Shown piece by piece: positions 35,552-49,913 of a stretch of DNA of 64,000 nt (its first letter is position 1; each line of letters starts with the position of its first letter). Position numbers and translations under genes: made by a program. This DNA comes from an uncultured Bacteroidales bacterium. GTDB taxonomy: Bacteria; Bacteroidota; Bacteroidia; Bacteroidales; UBA932. Where the stretch lies: positions 44,377-108,376 of the forward strand of contig CALUTY010000012.1 in NCBI GenBank assembly GCA_944323825.1. The letters are read 5' to 3'. The notes beneath the pieces are model-generated. The model made no database searches. It had not been told where the DNA came from and saw only the letters and a program-made list of their open reading frames with translations.

Positions 35552-37243
35552 ATGAAAGCATTCCTTATCATTCAGATGGCATCCTGTTGTCTGGCATTGG
35601 TTTCCTGCAGCAGGACGGTGGATTATGCCACCGAGACGGAAAGGATGCTTGACGAACTGGACCATACCCTGGAGAAAAAGGCAGTCTATGAGGAAGCCAA
35701 GCAGCAGAGGATAGAAGAAATCAGGTCAGGAATGGCCGCCGCAATGCCCATGCATGCAGAATGGTCCGGACATGAAGAAGACTTCCCTGACACATCGCTA
35801 TACAGGATATACGACAGGCTCTATAATGAATACTACCAATACAATATAGACTCGGCCATATTCTATGGCAGAAAGAAGCTGAAGATCGCACGCAGGGCCG
35901 GCATATCCTCGATGAAGCATGACGCGGCACTGGACCTTGCAGACAGATATGTCCTGTCCGGGATGTTCATGGAAGCCCGCATGATCATGGACACGATTGA
36001 TGTGAACAGTCTTGACTATGTGATGCATCCCCGCTGCTACCACATATACAACTCTCTTTACAACGGAATGTACCTGGCGTCAGATGATCCTGTGCTCAAG
36101 GAGGAATACAGGAAAAGACGCGACGGCTACAGGCAGATGCTGTATGAAAGGCTTGGCCAGGATGACATTTCAAGGCTGTATGTGGAGTCGGAAATGGCGA
36201 TAGACAACGGCCGCGCCGAAGACATTCTGGATGACCTTGCCCTGAAATACTCGTCTCCGGACATTTCTACCCACGAGAAGGCCATCCTGAGCTATATAAT
36301 GGGCAATGCCGAACTGCAGTGCGGGAACAGGGAACAGGCCATCCGGCATTATGCCGAAAGTGCAATAAATGATCTCAGCACCCCTGTGAATGAATACAAG
36401 TCCCTCTATGAACTGGCGGCCCTGCTGTATGAAAACGGGGACATAAGACGGGCCTACAGGTACATAACGCGCTCCGTGGACGATGCAATGACAGCAAATG
36501 CACGCATCAACATCCAGTCCATCAACAGCCTTCTTCCGATCATCTCCACTTCATACAACATAATGATGAAGCAGAACCAGATGCAGCTCCGGCAACTGCT
36601 CACCGGCATCAGCGTGCTCTCCGTCCTGCTCATCATAGCCGTGGCCGTCACCGTAAGAGTGATGAGAAAAGTGTCTGTGGCGGAAAGGCATACAAGAGAA
36701 AAGAACGACGAGCTCCAGAAGGTCAACGCCACATTGCAGGACTATATAAGAATGCTGCAGGAGGCCAACAGAATCAAGGAATCCTACCTTGCGCGGTATC
36801 TTGACATGTGTTCCGGATACATTGAAGGACTGGAAAGATACAGGTCCCGGCTGAGGAGGGCCGCAAAAAACGGAGGATTCGCAGAAATCATGGAAAATCT
36901 CCGTTCTGCGGATTTCATAGAAAAGGAACTGCAAGAATTCTATGAGCAGTTCGACGCCACATTCCTGGATCTCTTTCCTGACTTCATCAGCAGCCTCAAC
37001 AACCTCCTGCAGCCGGACAAGCGGATAGAAGACACCTCCAGGGAAAGCATCCTGTCCACCGAACTGAGAGTACTTGCCCTCATCAGGCTGGGTGTGGGAG
37101 ACTCAGTCAAGATAGCCCATTTTCTCCGGCGCTCCGTGTCAACAATCTACAACTACAGGGTGAAATTCCGCAATGCCTCCATCTCCGGCAGAGAAGATTT
37201 CGAAAGGCGGCTAATGCACATCGGCTCCATCGGCAGGCATTGA
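35552..37243 (+). CDS. DUF6377-type membrane regulator of a polysaccharide utilisation locus
   Basis: 563 residues. The N-terminus is a lipoprotein-like or signal segment (QMASCCLALVSCSRTV). A TPR-like helical periplasmic region (about residues 60-330) and one membrane helix (LLTGISVLSVLLIIAVAV, about 350-370) follow. A coiled coil comes next, then a C-terminal helix-turn-helix-like end (VKIAHFLRRSVSTIYNYRVK). This organisation is that of DUF6377 proteins found beside SusC/SusD pairs in Bacteroidota. It lies upstream of the SusC gene and is the best candidate regulator of the alpha-glucan locus. DNA binding is inferred from the C-terminal motif. Confidence 0.8.
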   Translation: MKAFLIIQMASCCLALVSCSRTVDYATETERMLDELDHTLEKKAVYEEAKQQRIEEIRSGMAAAMPMHAEWSGHEEDFPDTSLYRIYDRLYNEYYQYNIDSAIFYGRKKLKIARRAGISSMKHDAALDLADRYVLSGMFMEARMIMDTIDVNSLDYVMHPRCYHIYNSLYNGMYLASDDPVLKEEYRKRRDGYRQMLYERLGQDDISRLYVESEMAIDNGRAEDILDDLALKYSSPDISTHEKAILSYIMGNAELQCGNREQAIRHYAESAINDLSTPVNEYKSLYELAALLYENGDIRRAYRYITRSVDDAMTANARINIQSINSLLPIISTSYNIMMKQNQMQLRQLLTGISVLSVLLIIAVAVTVRVMRKVSVAERHTREKNDELQKVNATLQDYIRMLQEANRIKESYLARYLDMCSGYIEGLERYRSRLRRAAKNGGFAEIMENLRSADFIEKELQEFYEQFDATFLDLFPDFISSLNNLLQPDKRIEDTSRESILSTELRVLALIRLGVGDSVKIAHFLRRSVSTIYNYRVKFRNASISGREDFERRLMHIGSIGRH

Positions 37244-37532
37244 GGAACAATGTCATGCGGCACCACAGTATCCTGTCCATTCCGGTCAGGCATGGAGCCA
37301 AAGCCTGAAATTGCGGGGAAAACCCATCCTGAACGGCTACTAATCATAAGATGTCGCATTTCAGCATATCATTATTACACAATATCTTATACTTGATTTT
37401 TTCTTGTCGCCGACTACTAATTCATTACTACGGCTTTGACAGTTTGGCGTCATTGCCGAATTTTGTTTCGGCGGAATCATTCCAGACATCATTCTGCCGC
37501 GGTACATGATTATTAACATTAAAACTGGTTCA
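37244..37532. other. Intergenic region before the SusC gene
   Basis: 289 bp without a gene. It contains a small hairpin GCCGAA-ttttgt-TTCGGC at about 37456-37473 and a near -7 match TATACTTG near 37390. No promoter with both boxes in register could be found, so the start of the SusC transcript is unresolved. Confidence 0.35.
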
Positions 37533-40532
37533 ATGAAAAATTTGAAGTGTCTGCTGTGCATACTGCTGTATTCTGCCATATCCTGGCAGGCGGCGACAGC
37601 ACAGGAAAAAAACATCAGCGGCACGGTGACCGACAATGCGGGACAGCCTGTAGCCGGTGCAGCCGTGATTGACATTCAGAACCGGGCCTCGGGAACTTTA
37701 ACAGATGCCGACGGCCACTTCTCCCTGACCGTATCCCCGGAAACATCTTTGGAAATCTCATTCATGGGATATAAGACAATCACCGTCCCTGTCGGGGCGA
37801 AGGATGTGGTGAATGCAGTCCTGGAAGACGACACGGAATACCTTGAAGAGGTGGTGGTCGTCGGTTACGGAACTGTCCGCAAGCGTGACCTGACAGGGGC
37901 AGTGTCATCCGTGGGCAGCAGGGATCTCAAGGACTCTCCTGTGACCAATGTGGGGCAGGCTCTGCAGGGAAAGGTTTCCGGAGTGTATATAGTGGATGCG
38001 GCAAGGCCGGGCGACAATGTATCCATCAAGATCCGCGGACTGGGCACCATCAATGACAGCAACCCGCTCGTGGTGATAGACGGGGTGCCGACAGACCTCG
38101 GGCTTGCATCAATCAACACTGCCGACATCGAGCGGATAGATGTGCTGAAGGATGCTTCCGCAACAGCCATATACGGCTCCAGAGGGGCAAACGGAGTGGT
38201 AATGGTGACCACAAAGAAAGGCTCCACCGGCAAGGGAAAGGTGAGCGTGACCGCCAACTGGGCGATGCAGAATGTAGGCTATGTGCCCGAAATGCTGAAT
38301 GCAGCCGAATATGCGGCATACTCCAATGACATGCTTTCAGCAGCAGGACTGTCGACCAATCCCCAGTGGAGCAACCCTGCCTCACTCGGAGAAGGCACGG
38401 ACTGGCTCGATGAGATGTTCCAGACCGGTTTCCTTCAGAACTATACCGTAAGCTACTCAGGAGGCAACGAAAAGGCGCATTACTATGTTTCGGGAGGTTT
38501 CCTTGACCAGAGCGGCACGATAAAGACGGTCGGATACAGGAGGTTCACATTCCAGAACAACAACGACGCCCAGGTGCTCAAATGGCTGAAGTTCACCAAC
38601 AACATCACTTTCTCCACCGATGTCAAAAGCAACGGGTCATACTCGATCTCCGATGCCATGAATGCCCTTCCTACCCAGCCTGTCAAGAATGATGACGGAA
38701 GCTGGAGCGGACCTGAAGGCAATTCATACTGGTACGGTGATGTCCGCAACCCTGTGGGCACCCTCTACACCAATGACAACAAGACCACCGGCTACAATTT
38801 CCTTGCAAACATTTCAGCGGAAATAACATTCACCAAATGGCTGAAATTCAAGAGCACATTCGGATATGACGCCAAATTCTGGTTCAACGACAACATATCA
38901 TACGCATACGACTACAAGCCGACACCGGTCGAGGAAACCACAAGGTACCAGGACACCAACAAGTCCTTCACCTATCTCTGGGACAACTACCTCACCTTTG
39001 ACCATACATTCAAGGAAAAACACTATCTGAACATCATGGCAGGGTCTTCGGCCCAGTGGAACAGATATTCCGCCTACAACAGCACAATGGGCGGCTTCCT
39101 CTTCGACAATGTCCATGAATTCGACAACGGCACGGACATCCGTGACCTCGGCGGTTCTTCAAGCGACTGGGCCATGCTCTCATTCATGGCAAGGGCCAAT
39201 TATTCCTACGATGACAGGTACCTGCTCACCGTGACATTCAGGCGGGACGGGTCCTCCAAGTTCGGTCCGAGCCACAGATGGGGAAATTTCCCGTCTGCAT
39301 CGGCCGCATGGCGTATCTCTAACGAGCCGTGGTTCAATGCGGGAGGCAGGTCCATTGTCAATGACCTCAAGCTCAGGGCCGGCTATGGAGTGACAGGCAA
39401 CGACAAGATAGGCAATTACGGCTATATCCAGACCTACAACACCGGCTCCTACATATTCGGCGACGAGGTGGTGTCATCACTGAAGGCGATAACCATGGCC
39501 AATCCGAGCATCCACTGGGAGGAAGTGCGCCAGGCCAACATAGGAGTGGACCTGAGCCTCTGGAACTCCAGGCTCAACCTCTCGCTGGACGGCTACATCA
39601 AGAACACCGTCGACATGCTTGTGAAGGCGGCCATCCCCATAACATCCGGCTTCGAAGACACCTCCACCACATACACCAATGCAGGAAAAGTCACCAACAG
39701 GGGATTCGAGCTGACTCTGAATTCGGTAAACTTTGAGGGGACCGGCGGAGGCTTCAGATGGGAAACATCAGTGACAGCCACCTTCAACCGCAACAGGATT
39801 GTGAGCCTCAACAGCGACACTCCGCTCTACCAGAACGAAATATCCGGGTCATATGTCACAATGCAGGGCAACAGCCTGCCTATAAATGTCTTCTACGGAT
39901 ATGTCACCGACGGCATCTTCCAGACGCAGGAAGAAGTGGACAGTCATGCATACCAGGAAAGCGGCACTGCAGCGGGCGACATCCGCTTCAAGGACCTGAA
40001 CAGCGACGGCGTCATCAATGAGAATGACCGTACAGTCATCGGTGATCCGAATCCGGATTGGCTGTTCTCGATGGTCAACAGCTTTTCGTGGAAAGGCTTC
40101 GACCTCTCCGTCTATCTGCAGGGCGTAGCCGGAAACGACATCTTCAATGCAAACAACATCACCAACGAAGGGATGTCCTCGGCCTACAACCAGACGGCTT
40201 CCGTCAAATACCGCTGGGTGGGATACGGCACCAGCACTGTCATGCCCCGTGCCGTGTACGGAGACCCCAACCACAACACGAGAATTTCCGACAGGTTTGT
40301 CGAAGACGGATCTTATCTGAGGCTCAAGAACATCACTCTCAGCTACACGTTCCCGGCAAGATGGACACAGAAGATTTCCATAGAAAACGCAAGGATATAT
40401 TTTTCCTGTGAAAATGTGGCCACTCTCACAAAATATTCCGGGTTCGATCCGGAAGTGGGCATGAACGGCATCGACAGCAACATATATCCCGTATCAAGGA
40501 CATTCAGCCTCGGTCTGAATTTCAACTTCTAA
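37533..40532 (+). CDS. SusC-family TonB-dependent outer-membrane transporter
   Basis: About 999 residues from the ATG at 37533 (MKNLKCLLCILLYSAIS), with a signal peptide ending near AATAQ. A carboxypeptidase-regulatory-like domain (ISGTVTDNAGQPVAGAAV) is followed by the TonB box region and plug (EEVVVVGYGTVRKRDLTGAV, VLKDASATAIYGSRGANGVV). A large beta-barrel ends in FSLGLNFNF. It imports oligosaccharides across the outer membrane together with the SusD partner 12 nt downstream. The neighbouring GH66 and GH97 enzymes suggest alpha-1,6-glucan (dextran-type) oligosaccharides as cargo. Confidence 0.95.
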   Translation: MKNLKCLLCILLYSAISWQAATAQEKNISGTVTDNAGQPVAGAAVIDIQNRASGTLTDADGHFSLTVSPETSLEISFMGYKTITVPVGAKDVVNAVLEDDTEYLEEVVVVGYGTVRKRDLTGAVSSVGSRDLKDSPVTNVGQALQGKVSGVYIVDAARPGDNVSIKIRGLGTINDSNPLVVIDGVPTDLGLASINTADIERIDVLKDASATAIYGSRGANGVVMVTTKKGSTGKGKVSVTANWAMQNVGYVPEMLNAAEYAAYSNDMLSAAGLSTNPQWSNPASLGEGTDWLDEMFQTGFLQNYTVSYSGGNEKAHYYVSGGFLDQSGTIKTVGYRRFTFQNNNDAQVLKWLKFTNNITFSTDVKSNGSYSISDAMNALPTQPVKNDDGSWSGPEGNSYWYGDVRNPVGTLYTNDNKTTGYNFLANISAEITFTKWLKFKSTFGYDAKFWFNDNISYAYDYKPTPVEETTRYQDTNKSFTYLWDNYLTFDHTFKEKHYLNIMAGSSAQWNRYSAYNSTMGGFLFDNVHEFDNGTDIRDLGGSSSDWAMLSFMARANYSYDDRYLLTVTFRRDGSSKFGPSHRWGNFPSASAAWRISNEPWFNAGGRSIVNDLKLRAGYGVTGNDKIGNYGYIQTYNTGSYIFGDEVVSSLKAITMANPSIHWEEVRQANIGVDLSLWNSRLNLSLDGYIKNTVDMLVKAAIPITSGFEDTSTTYTNAGKVTNRGFELTLNSVNFEGTGGGFRWETSVTATFNRNRIVSLNSDTPLYQNEISGSYVTMQGNSLPINVFYGYVTDGIFQTQEEVDSHAYQESGTAAGDIRFKDLNSDGVINENDRTVIGDPNPDWLFSMVNSFSWKGFDLSVYLQGVAGNDIFNANNITNEGMSSAYNQTASVKYRWVGYGTSTVMPRAVYGDPNHNTRISDRFVEDGSYLRLKNITLSYTFPARWTQKISIENARIYFSCENVATLTKYSGFDPEVGMNGIDSNIYPVSRTFSLGLNFNF

Positions 40533-40544
40533 ACAGGCAATAAG

Positions 40545-42068
40545 ATGAAAAAGATAAGATTACTGATATTTGCAGCTTTTGCAGCTTCAGCCGTGTCATG
40601 TTCCGGCTTTCTGGACAGCTTTCCTTCATACGCCGTCGACACAAGCGTCTCGGTGACTGATTCGGTTGCAATAGCCCTCACCAACGGATGCTACAATCCT
40701 CTGCAGTCATCCAACCTCTATAACATGCGCATCTGGTCCCTCGACATCATAGCCGGCAATTCCGAAGTCGGAGGAGGCGGTGGTGACGACGGCATCGAAA
40801 CCGTCCAGTGCGCCAATTTTGCAGCAGATGCCTCCAATGCATTCGCCCTATATATATGGAGATCCCCTTGGGTAGGCATAGGACAGTGCAACACCGTCAT
40901 CAGGTCGCTCACAGGAGAAGGCGACCAGACATCGGAAAGCATCCGCAACAGATGCCTCGGAGAAGCCTATTTCCTCAGGGCACATTATTACTACCTGCTC
41001 GTCAGACTCTTCGGAGGTGTTCCTCTCCTGCTTGAGCCGCACGATGCCGACGACCCCACCGATGTGGCGAGAGCCTCGCTTTCAGACTGCTACGCACAGA
41101 TAATCAGCGACTGCCAGGAAGCCATAAGTCTGCTTCCGGTGAAAAGTTCCTATTCCGGCTCCGACTACAACAGGGTCTGCAGGGAAGCAGCGCTCTGCAT
41201 GCTTGCCGACATCTACCTGACCTGGCAGCCCGAAAGCCATTACGAAGAAGTAGTGACCCTCTGCGACCAGATAACATCCCTGGGCTATGATCTCACACAA
41301 TATGACTTCGATGAAAATTTCGGCATAAATGCAGACTGGAGCCGTGAAGCCCTGTTCACCGTAGGTTATTCAGGAAGCACACAGTATGACTTCTGGGGTG
41401 CGGACAACCAGGCATCTTGGCTTTCCACCTACATGGGGCCGAGGAATTCCGGCATGGTGGCCGGAGCATACGGATGGAACCAGCCTACGGAAGAATTCAT
41501 GGAACAGTGGGAAGAAGGCGACCTCAGGAAGGACATCACGGTCCTTTATGAAGGATGCCCGTCATTTGACGGCTACACCTACAGCAGCTCATGGTCGAAC
41601 ACAGGCTGCAATGTGAGGAAATTCCTTGTGTCGCACAGCGATTCTCCCGAATACAATACCAATCCCGCAGACTTCGTCATATACCGTTATGCCGATGTGC
41701 TTCTGAAAAAGGCTGAGGCCCTGAATGAACAGGGTCAGACGGAACAGGCATGCGAACCGCTCAACATTGTCCGGAACCGTGCCGGTCTTCCGGACATAGA
41801 AACCCTGATGACAGCCGAAATGCGGGCCGACATGAACACTGCTGAAGGCCAGGAATGGATGCGCGAGAAGATAATCCATGAACGCCGCATGGAACTGGCC
41901 TTCGAAGGGCACAGATGGTTTGACATGATAAGGATCAACGACGGCGAATATGCCCTTGAATTCCTTCGCAGCATAGGCAAGAATGTCAGCAAAGAACGCC
42001 TTCTCTTCCCTATCCCGCTGACGGAAATGGACTCCAACAACCTCATGACCCAGAATCCGGGCTATTGA
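40545..42068 (+). CDS. SusD-family surface glycan-binding lipoprotein
   Basis: 507 residues. Lipoprotein signal with Cys near residue 19 (ASAVSCSGFLDSFP). RagB/SusD fold marks are GEAYFLRAHYYYLLVRLFGGVPLL, TPR-like helices, VIYRYADVLLKKAEALNE and HERRMELAFEGHRWFDMIR. It acts as the lid of the SusC barrel, capturing oligosaccharides at the cell surface. It is tightly spaced to the SusC gene and followed by the SusE/F-type gene, the standard gene order. Confidence 0.95.
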   Translation: MKKIRLLIFAAFAASAVSCSGFLDSFPSYAVDTSVSVTDSVAIALTNGCYNPLQSSNLYNMRIWSLDIIAGNSEVGGGGGDDGIETVQCANFAADASNAFALYIWRSPWVGIGQCNTVIRSLTGEGDQTSESIRNRCLGEAYFLRAHYYYLLVRLFGGVPLLLEPHDADDPTDVARASLSDCYAQIISDCQEAISLLPVKSSYSGSDYNRVCREAALCMLADIYLTWQPESHYEEVVTLCDQITSLGYDLTQYDFDENFGINADWSREALFTVGYSGSTQYDFWGADNQASWLSTYMGPRNSGMVAGAYGWNQPTEEFMEQWEEGDLRKDITVLYEGCPSFDGYTYSSSWSNTGCNVRKFLVSHSDSPEYNTNPADFVIYRYADVLLKKAEALNEQGQTEQACEPLNIVRNRAGLPDIETLMTAEMRADMNTAEGQEWMREKIIHERRMELAFEGHRWFDMIRINDGEYALEFLRSIGKNVSKERLLFPIPLTEMDSNNLMTQNPGY

Positions 42069-42107
42069 TATTGAATCACATGTATTCAAGAATAAAATGA
42101 CAAGAAA

Positions 42108-43616
42108 ATGAAAAAGTCGCACATAATACATTCATGCATCCTCATGTCAGCCCTGCTTCTCCCGGCCTCATGCAGCATTGACATAGACGAATACAAGGAA
42201 GCCTCTCCCGACGGAGGGAACACGCTCACACTCACGGCCTCTGCCAGCGATATAGTGCTGAAGGAGCAGGAGTGGACATCCGACGGCCTGACTCTTTCGT
42301 GGAGCACAGGTTCCAATTTCGGCACAGGCAATGCCCTTGAATATAAGATAGAAATAGCAAAGGCCGACGGGGAATACACCGACGGTTATGTCCAGGAAAT
42401 GGGAAGACGGGTCTACGAACTTTCCTACACTGTCCAGAACCTGAACAACTTTGTCAAAGAAAACTTCGGAGCTGAAAGCGGGACTGCCGCCACATACAAG
42501 GCCAGAGTAACCGCCACCGTCACCGGACGTGAAGACCTCACCCAGACTTCGGAAGTCCAGTTCAACATCACGCCTTATGAGCCTGTCACCACCACCTTAT
42601 ACATGATAGGCGAAGCTACGGCCGGAGGATGGTCAGTGGACAACCCGACTGAGATGACAAGAGAAAGTCCGGGGATATTTTCATGGAGAGGTGTCCTCAA
42701 GGAAGGCGACCTGCGTTTCATCACCACATCAGGCAAATTCTGGCCGGGATATGTAAGGGACGGAGAAGCTTCCGACGGCATGACTCTCAAATATTTTGCC
42801 GAGCAGCCGGAAGATGCCCAGGATCTCAAATTTGACATCAATGAAGGAAGAGGATACAGCATCACCGCCGACCTGCTGAACCTTACCCTGTCCATTGAAG
42901 AAGCCGACATCAATGAACCTCCATACAGCATGATCTATTTCGTCAGCGAGGCGAACAACTGGAGTTTCGAAGAAATGACACAGGATCCTATAAACCATTT
43001 CATTTTCCGTTATGGGGCCGAAATCGGCAATGGGCAGTTCAAGTTCGGCACGGCACCAGGCTCCTGGGAAAACATGTACAAGGCAATGGAAGACAATGCT
43101 CCGATTACGAGCACTCAAGCGCAGTTCGTAAGCGGTACTGAACCGGACTACAAATGGCTCCTATTTGACGAGGCAAATCCAGGAAAACCATACAAGATAG
43201 CCCTGGACATCACATCCGGCTCGGAGTCCATGAAGATGTCTGAATTCACACCATACGAAAACATCTGGCTCATAGGGGATGCCGCTCCAAACGGATGGTC
43301 ACTTGATGATGCCGCCGCATCATCAGACTCAAAGATGACAAAAACTTCCGACTATGTATTGTCTTGGACCGGCCATCTGAATGCAGGCGAACTCAAATTC
43401 AGCTGTGACCTCCAGCGCGACTGGAACGGGGACTGGTTCATGGCCGCCTCAAACGGCAAGTTATTTTCGGAAGTCACCGACGAAGTCATGACCTTTGTCG
43501 ACCTGAGCCTTCCTGAAAATTCCGGTACAGACCGCAAATGGAAAGTGGAAAGCGCAGGCAATTACACCATCACCATAAACCAGCTCACGGAAAGGATGAC
43601 CGTCACAAAGAATTGA
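42108..43616 (+). CDS. SusE/SusF-type surface glycan-binding lipoprotein
   Basis: 502 residues. Lipoprotein signal with Cys near residue 23 (LLLPASCSIDIDEYK). An N-terminal SusE Ig-like domain (LTLTASASDIVLKEQEW) is followed by about three starch-binding-type repeats, each opening with a similar strand: TLYMIGEATAGGWSVDN, SMIYFVSEANNWSFEEM and ENIWLIGDAAPNGWSLDD. These modules bind alpha-glucans in SusE and SusF. Located between SusD and the GH66 gene, it probably holds the polysaccharide at the surface for the dextranase. Confidence 0.88.
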   Translation: MKKSHIIHSCILMSALLLPASCSIDIDEYKEASPDGGNTLTLTASASDIVLKEQEWTSDGLTLSWSTGSNFGTGNALEYKIEIAKADGEYTDGYVQEMGRRVYELSYTVQNLNNFVKENFGAESGTAATYKARVTATVTGREDLTQTSEVQFNITPYEPVTTTLYMIGEATAGGWSVDNPTEMTRESPGIFSWRGVLKEGDLRFITTSGKFWPGYVRDGEASDGMTLKYFAEQPEDAQDLKFDINEGRGYSITADLLNLTLSIEEADINEPPYSMIYFVSEANNWSFEEMTQDPINHFIFRYGAEIGNGQFKFGTAPGSWENMYKAMEDNAPITSTQAQFVSGTEPDYKWLLFDEANPGKPYKIALDITSGSESMKMSEFTPYENIWLIGDAAPNGWSLDDAAASSDSKMTKTSDYVLSWTGHLNAGELKFSCDLQRDWNGDWFMAASNGKLFSEVTDEVMTFVDLSLPENSGTDRKWKVESAGNYTITINQLTERMTVTKN

Positions 43617-43653
43617 CAGGAATGTCATCAAACAACCAATACAAATTTTCAAT

Positions 43654-47630
<3,977 letters not shown>

Positions 47631-47739
47631 CAGCAGACAAAAGGCATATTCTCCGACAGACATGCCTGACATTGCATTTTATCTTAATGCAATGATACAC
47701 AAAATCATGCTTAGGCAATGGAAGGCACCGCATATTTTC

Positions 47740-47780
47740 AGAAACTGTTTTGACAAATTTCAAAACAGTTTCTAAATTTG
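47740..47780 (+). promoter_or_regulatory. Promoter overlapped by a 13-bp palindrome
   Basis: TTTG at 47749-47752, a 20-nt spacer, and TAAATTTG at 47773-47780 form a complete Bacteroidota promoter. A perfect inverted repeat (AGAAACTGTTTTG, 8-nt centre, CAAAACAGTTTCT; 47740-47773) covers the -33 box and touches the -7 box. A dimeric repressor or activator could therefore control it. The first possible start codon downstream is at 47812. Confidence 0.72.
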
Positions 47781-47811
47781 TCTTGCGAACATACTTATCC
47801 CCATTTTGCCC

Positions 47812-48572
47812 ATGCCAAAATTCCTGTGCCTGCATATCTTGCTGACGGCTGCCGTTGCCGCATTCTCCAGTCCTCTTCCGGATACCCTGTCCGCATATGC
47901 AACGGACAATCCGGAAAATGCCGTTGCCGTCATGACACCTGAAGACAGGGTAAAGACCTATGAACGGCTGGCAAAGGAATCCGACGGGGCGGATGCGGAA
48001 AGATACATCGACATGATGATGCAGGCGGCAAAAGAAAGCGGTTCGCATGAAAAGGAGAATGTGTGAAAGCATATTCCGCAGAGAGTCTTGTAACATATTA
48101 CAACGATGCGCTTGAACTCGAATCGGAGATTCTCGCCGACTCAGGGGATTTCCGTGGGGCATACGATAATCTCCTCAGGCTGCAGCACAGCCGGGATTCC
48201 CTTGCATCCGAACAGCTTGCAATCCAGCTCAGCGAGTTTTACACCCTCTATGAAGTGGACAGGCTGGAGGCCAGGAGGCAGAGACAGAAGATAGTCATAG
48301 TCATGACAGGTTCACTGTGCCTGCTCCTGCTCATCACCATAGCCGTATTCATAGTATACGAAGCGGTAAAGGAAGGAGCAGGGATGACGGTCTCAGGATT
48401 CATCGCTGAATACAGGCTGAACCATTCAGTTGCCCTGCTGTCGGAAAGGAAGGACATTTCTCTGGAAGAGGTCGCGGAAATGTCCGGATTCGGAGCCTAT
48501 TCATCATTCTTCAGGGCATTTACGAAAAAATTCGGCATGACGCCGCAGGAATACAAGAAATACCTGAAATAG
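47812..48572 (+). pseudogene. Eroded TPR-TM-AraC membrane regulator
   Basis: Two overlapping reading frames hold pieces of one protein. The first (47812-48066) has a signal peptide and the start of a TPR-like region (VKTYERLAKESDG). The second (48063-48572, GTG start) has TPR-like helices (FRGAYDNLLRLQHSRDSLA), a membrane helix (VIVMTGSLCLLLLITIAVF) and the C-terminal half of an AraC helix-turn-helix (EVAEMSGFGAYSSFFRAFTKKF). Intact proteins of this type usually have about 500 or more residues. Here the middle TPRs and the first helix-turn-helix are missing, and the frame changes at about 48060. It probably once regulated the adjoining locus. Confidence 0.72.
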
Positions 48573-48595
48573 CAGCAATATTCGCAAATTGCAAT

Positions 48596-49848
48596 ATGCT
48601 TTTCCCGAAAGGCTCTGCCTACGAACCGAGGACAGTAGTCACGCTTGTGCTCAGTCCTGGCCAGACACTGTCCTCAGGTTTCTCTTCCGCCCACATGGAG
48701 CATATCCACATACATGTAGGCGACAAGGTGTACATGCCGGAATACACATCATCCGAAGAATATGTGCAGTCGGTTTCCCTTGAAATTGAAATCCCGCAGG
48801 AAGACTTTGAAGTCGTGGCATGCTACAGCGTCCAGCAGCAGCTTACGGAAGGCGGCTATACCATGAGGCTCGAGGACAATGAGAATGTCAGACTTTTCGG
48901 TGTCAGTGAAGAAATGCAGTACAAATATTTCGACTGCTATCTCCTGACAGAAGATGCCTGGAGCATCACGGATGTCCAGTTCAAAGTGGGTGGGGGAGAA
49001 TGGAACATCGTATCGGATGTAAACGGATGCTCATTCTCCCGTGACGATGAGAACGACAACCTGTACAGAATAAAGATCAGGCCTGACTATCAGAATGTGA
49101 CCGGTGATGTAACACTCCGGGTGACAGGTGAGCAGCACGGCCGTTACAGCATCACATGGGAAAATGCCACCGGGGAATTTATTGATCTCGAAAAATCCGT
49201 CCTTCCCGACATGTCCATTGACGGAGAGACTGTCACTGCCGAAATATGGGTGAACGACGGCCTGTACCTCAACACTGCGGCATCTTCCGTTGAAGGGCTG
49301 GACCTGGAAGTCACGGCCAGATCGTATGTGGAGTTTGTGATGCCTGCAGAGGATGTCACGATAACGCTCGACATCAGAGAAAAGATTCCTGTCACATACA
49401 CGGAAAGTGAAAATGTATCACCTCAGTCACAGCAAAAGATTCCGAGGGAAATGACATAACTGTCGAACTTGACCTCCCGTATGCAAGCTTCACAATGCCT
49501 GCGTCTGATGTCACCGTATCAGTTGAATATGAAGACCTGGACCAAAGTGAGACAGTGTCCGTAATAGCATATTTTGATGAGGGCCTGTACGATGTAAGCA
49601 GTTCCACCAATTACGACTGGGACTTTACGGAAGGCTTCACCGTTAACAGAGGGAGCACATTCTACCTGAGCGTGTACAGCTATGACGGGACAAATTTCTA
49701 TGTCGGAGTCAAAACAGGCGACACCGTCACAATATATCCGGCAGACTTTGACGACATGATGGGCGAATATTCGTTCGGGAAAGCCCTCGTTGCCGACGGC
49801 GATGTCACCATCAAGATAGGTGCCACCGAAGACGAAGTCTCTTTCTGA
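48596..49848 (+). pseudogene. Frameshifted beta-repeat surface-type protein
   Basis: Two frames, 48596-49459 and about 49410-49848, together would encode roughly 415 residues. Repeated beta-rich units end in similar motifs: VEFVMPAEDVTITLDI in the first frame and ASFTMPASDVTVSVEY in the second. The second frame is open before its first ATG (ITSVTAKDSEGNDITVE), so a single indel near 49400-49430 joins them. There is no signal peptide, suggesting that the 5' end is lost too. I do not recognise a named family; the repeats resemble bacterial surface Ig-like or InlB-type modules. A perfect 15-bp terminator follows. Confidence 0.65.
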
Positions 49849-49869
49849 CCACTGACCGCTCATATATGC

Positions 49870-49913
49870 AATGGCCAAAATCCCGTCTGATATTCTATGG
49901 GATTTTGGCCATT
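49870..49913. terminator. Strong bidirectional hairpin terminator
   Basis: AATGGCCAAAATCCC and GGGATTTTGGCCATT form a perfect 15-bp stem with a 14-nt loop, 22 nt after the end of the beta-repeat gene. Confidence 0.75.
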
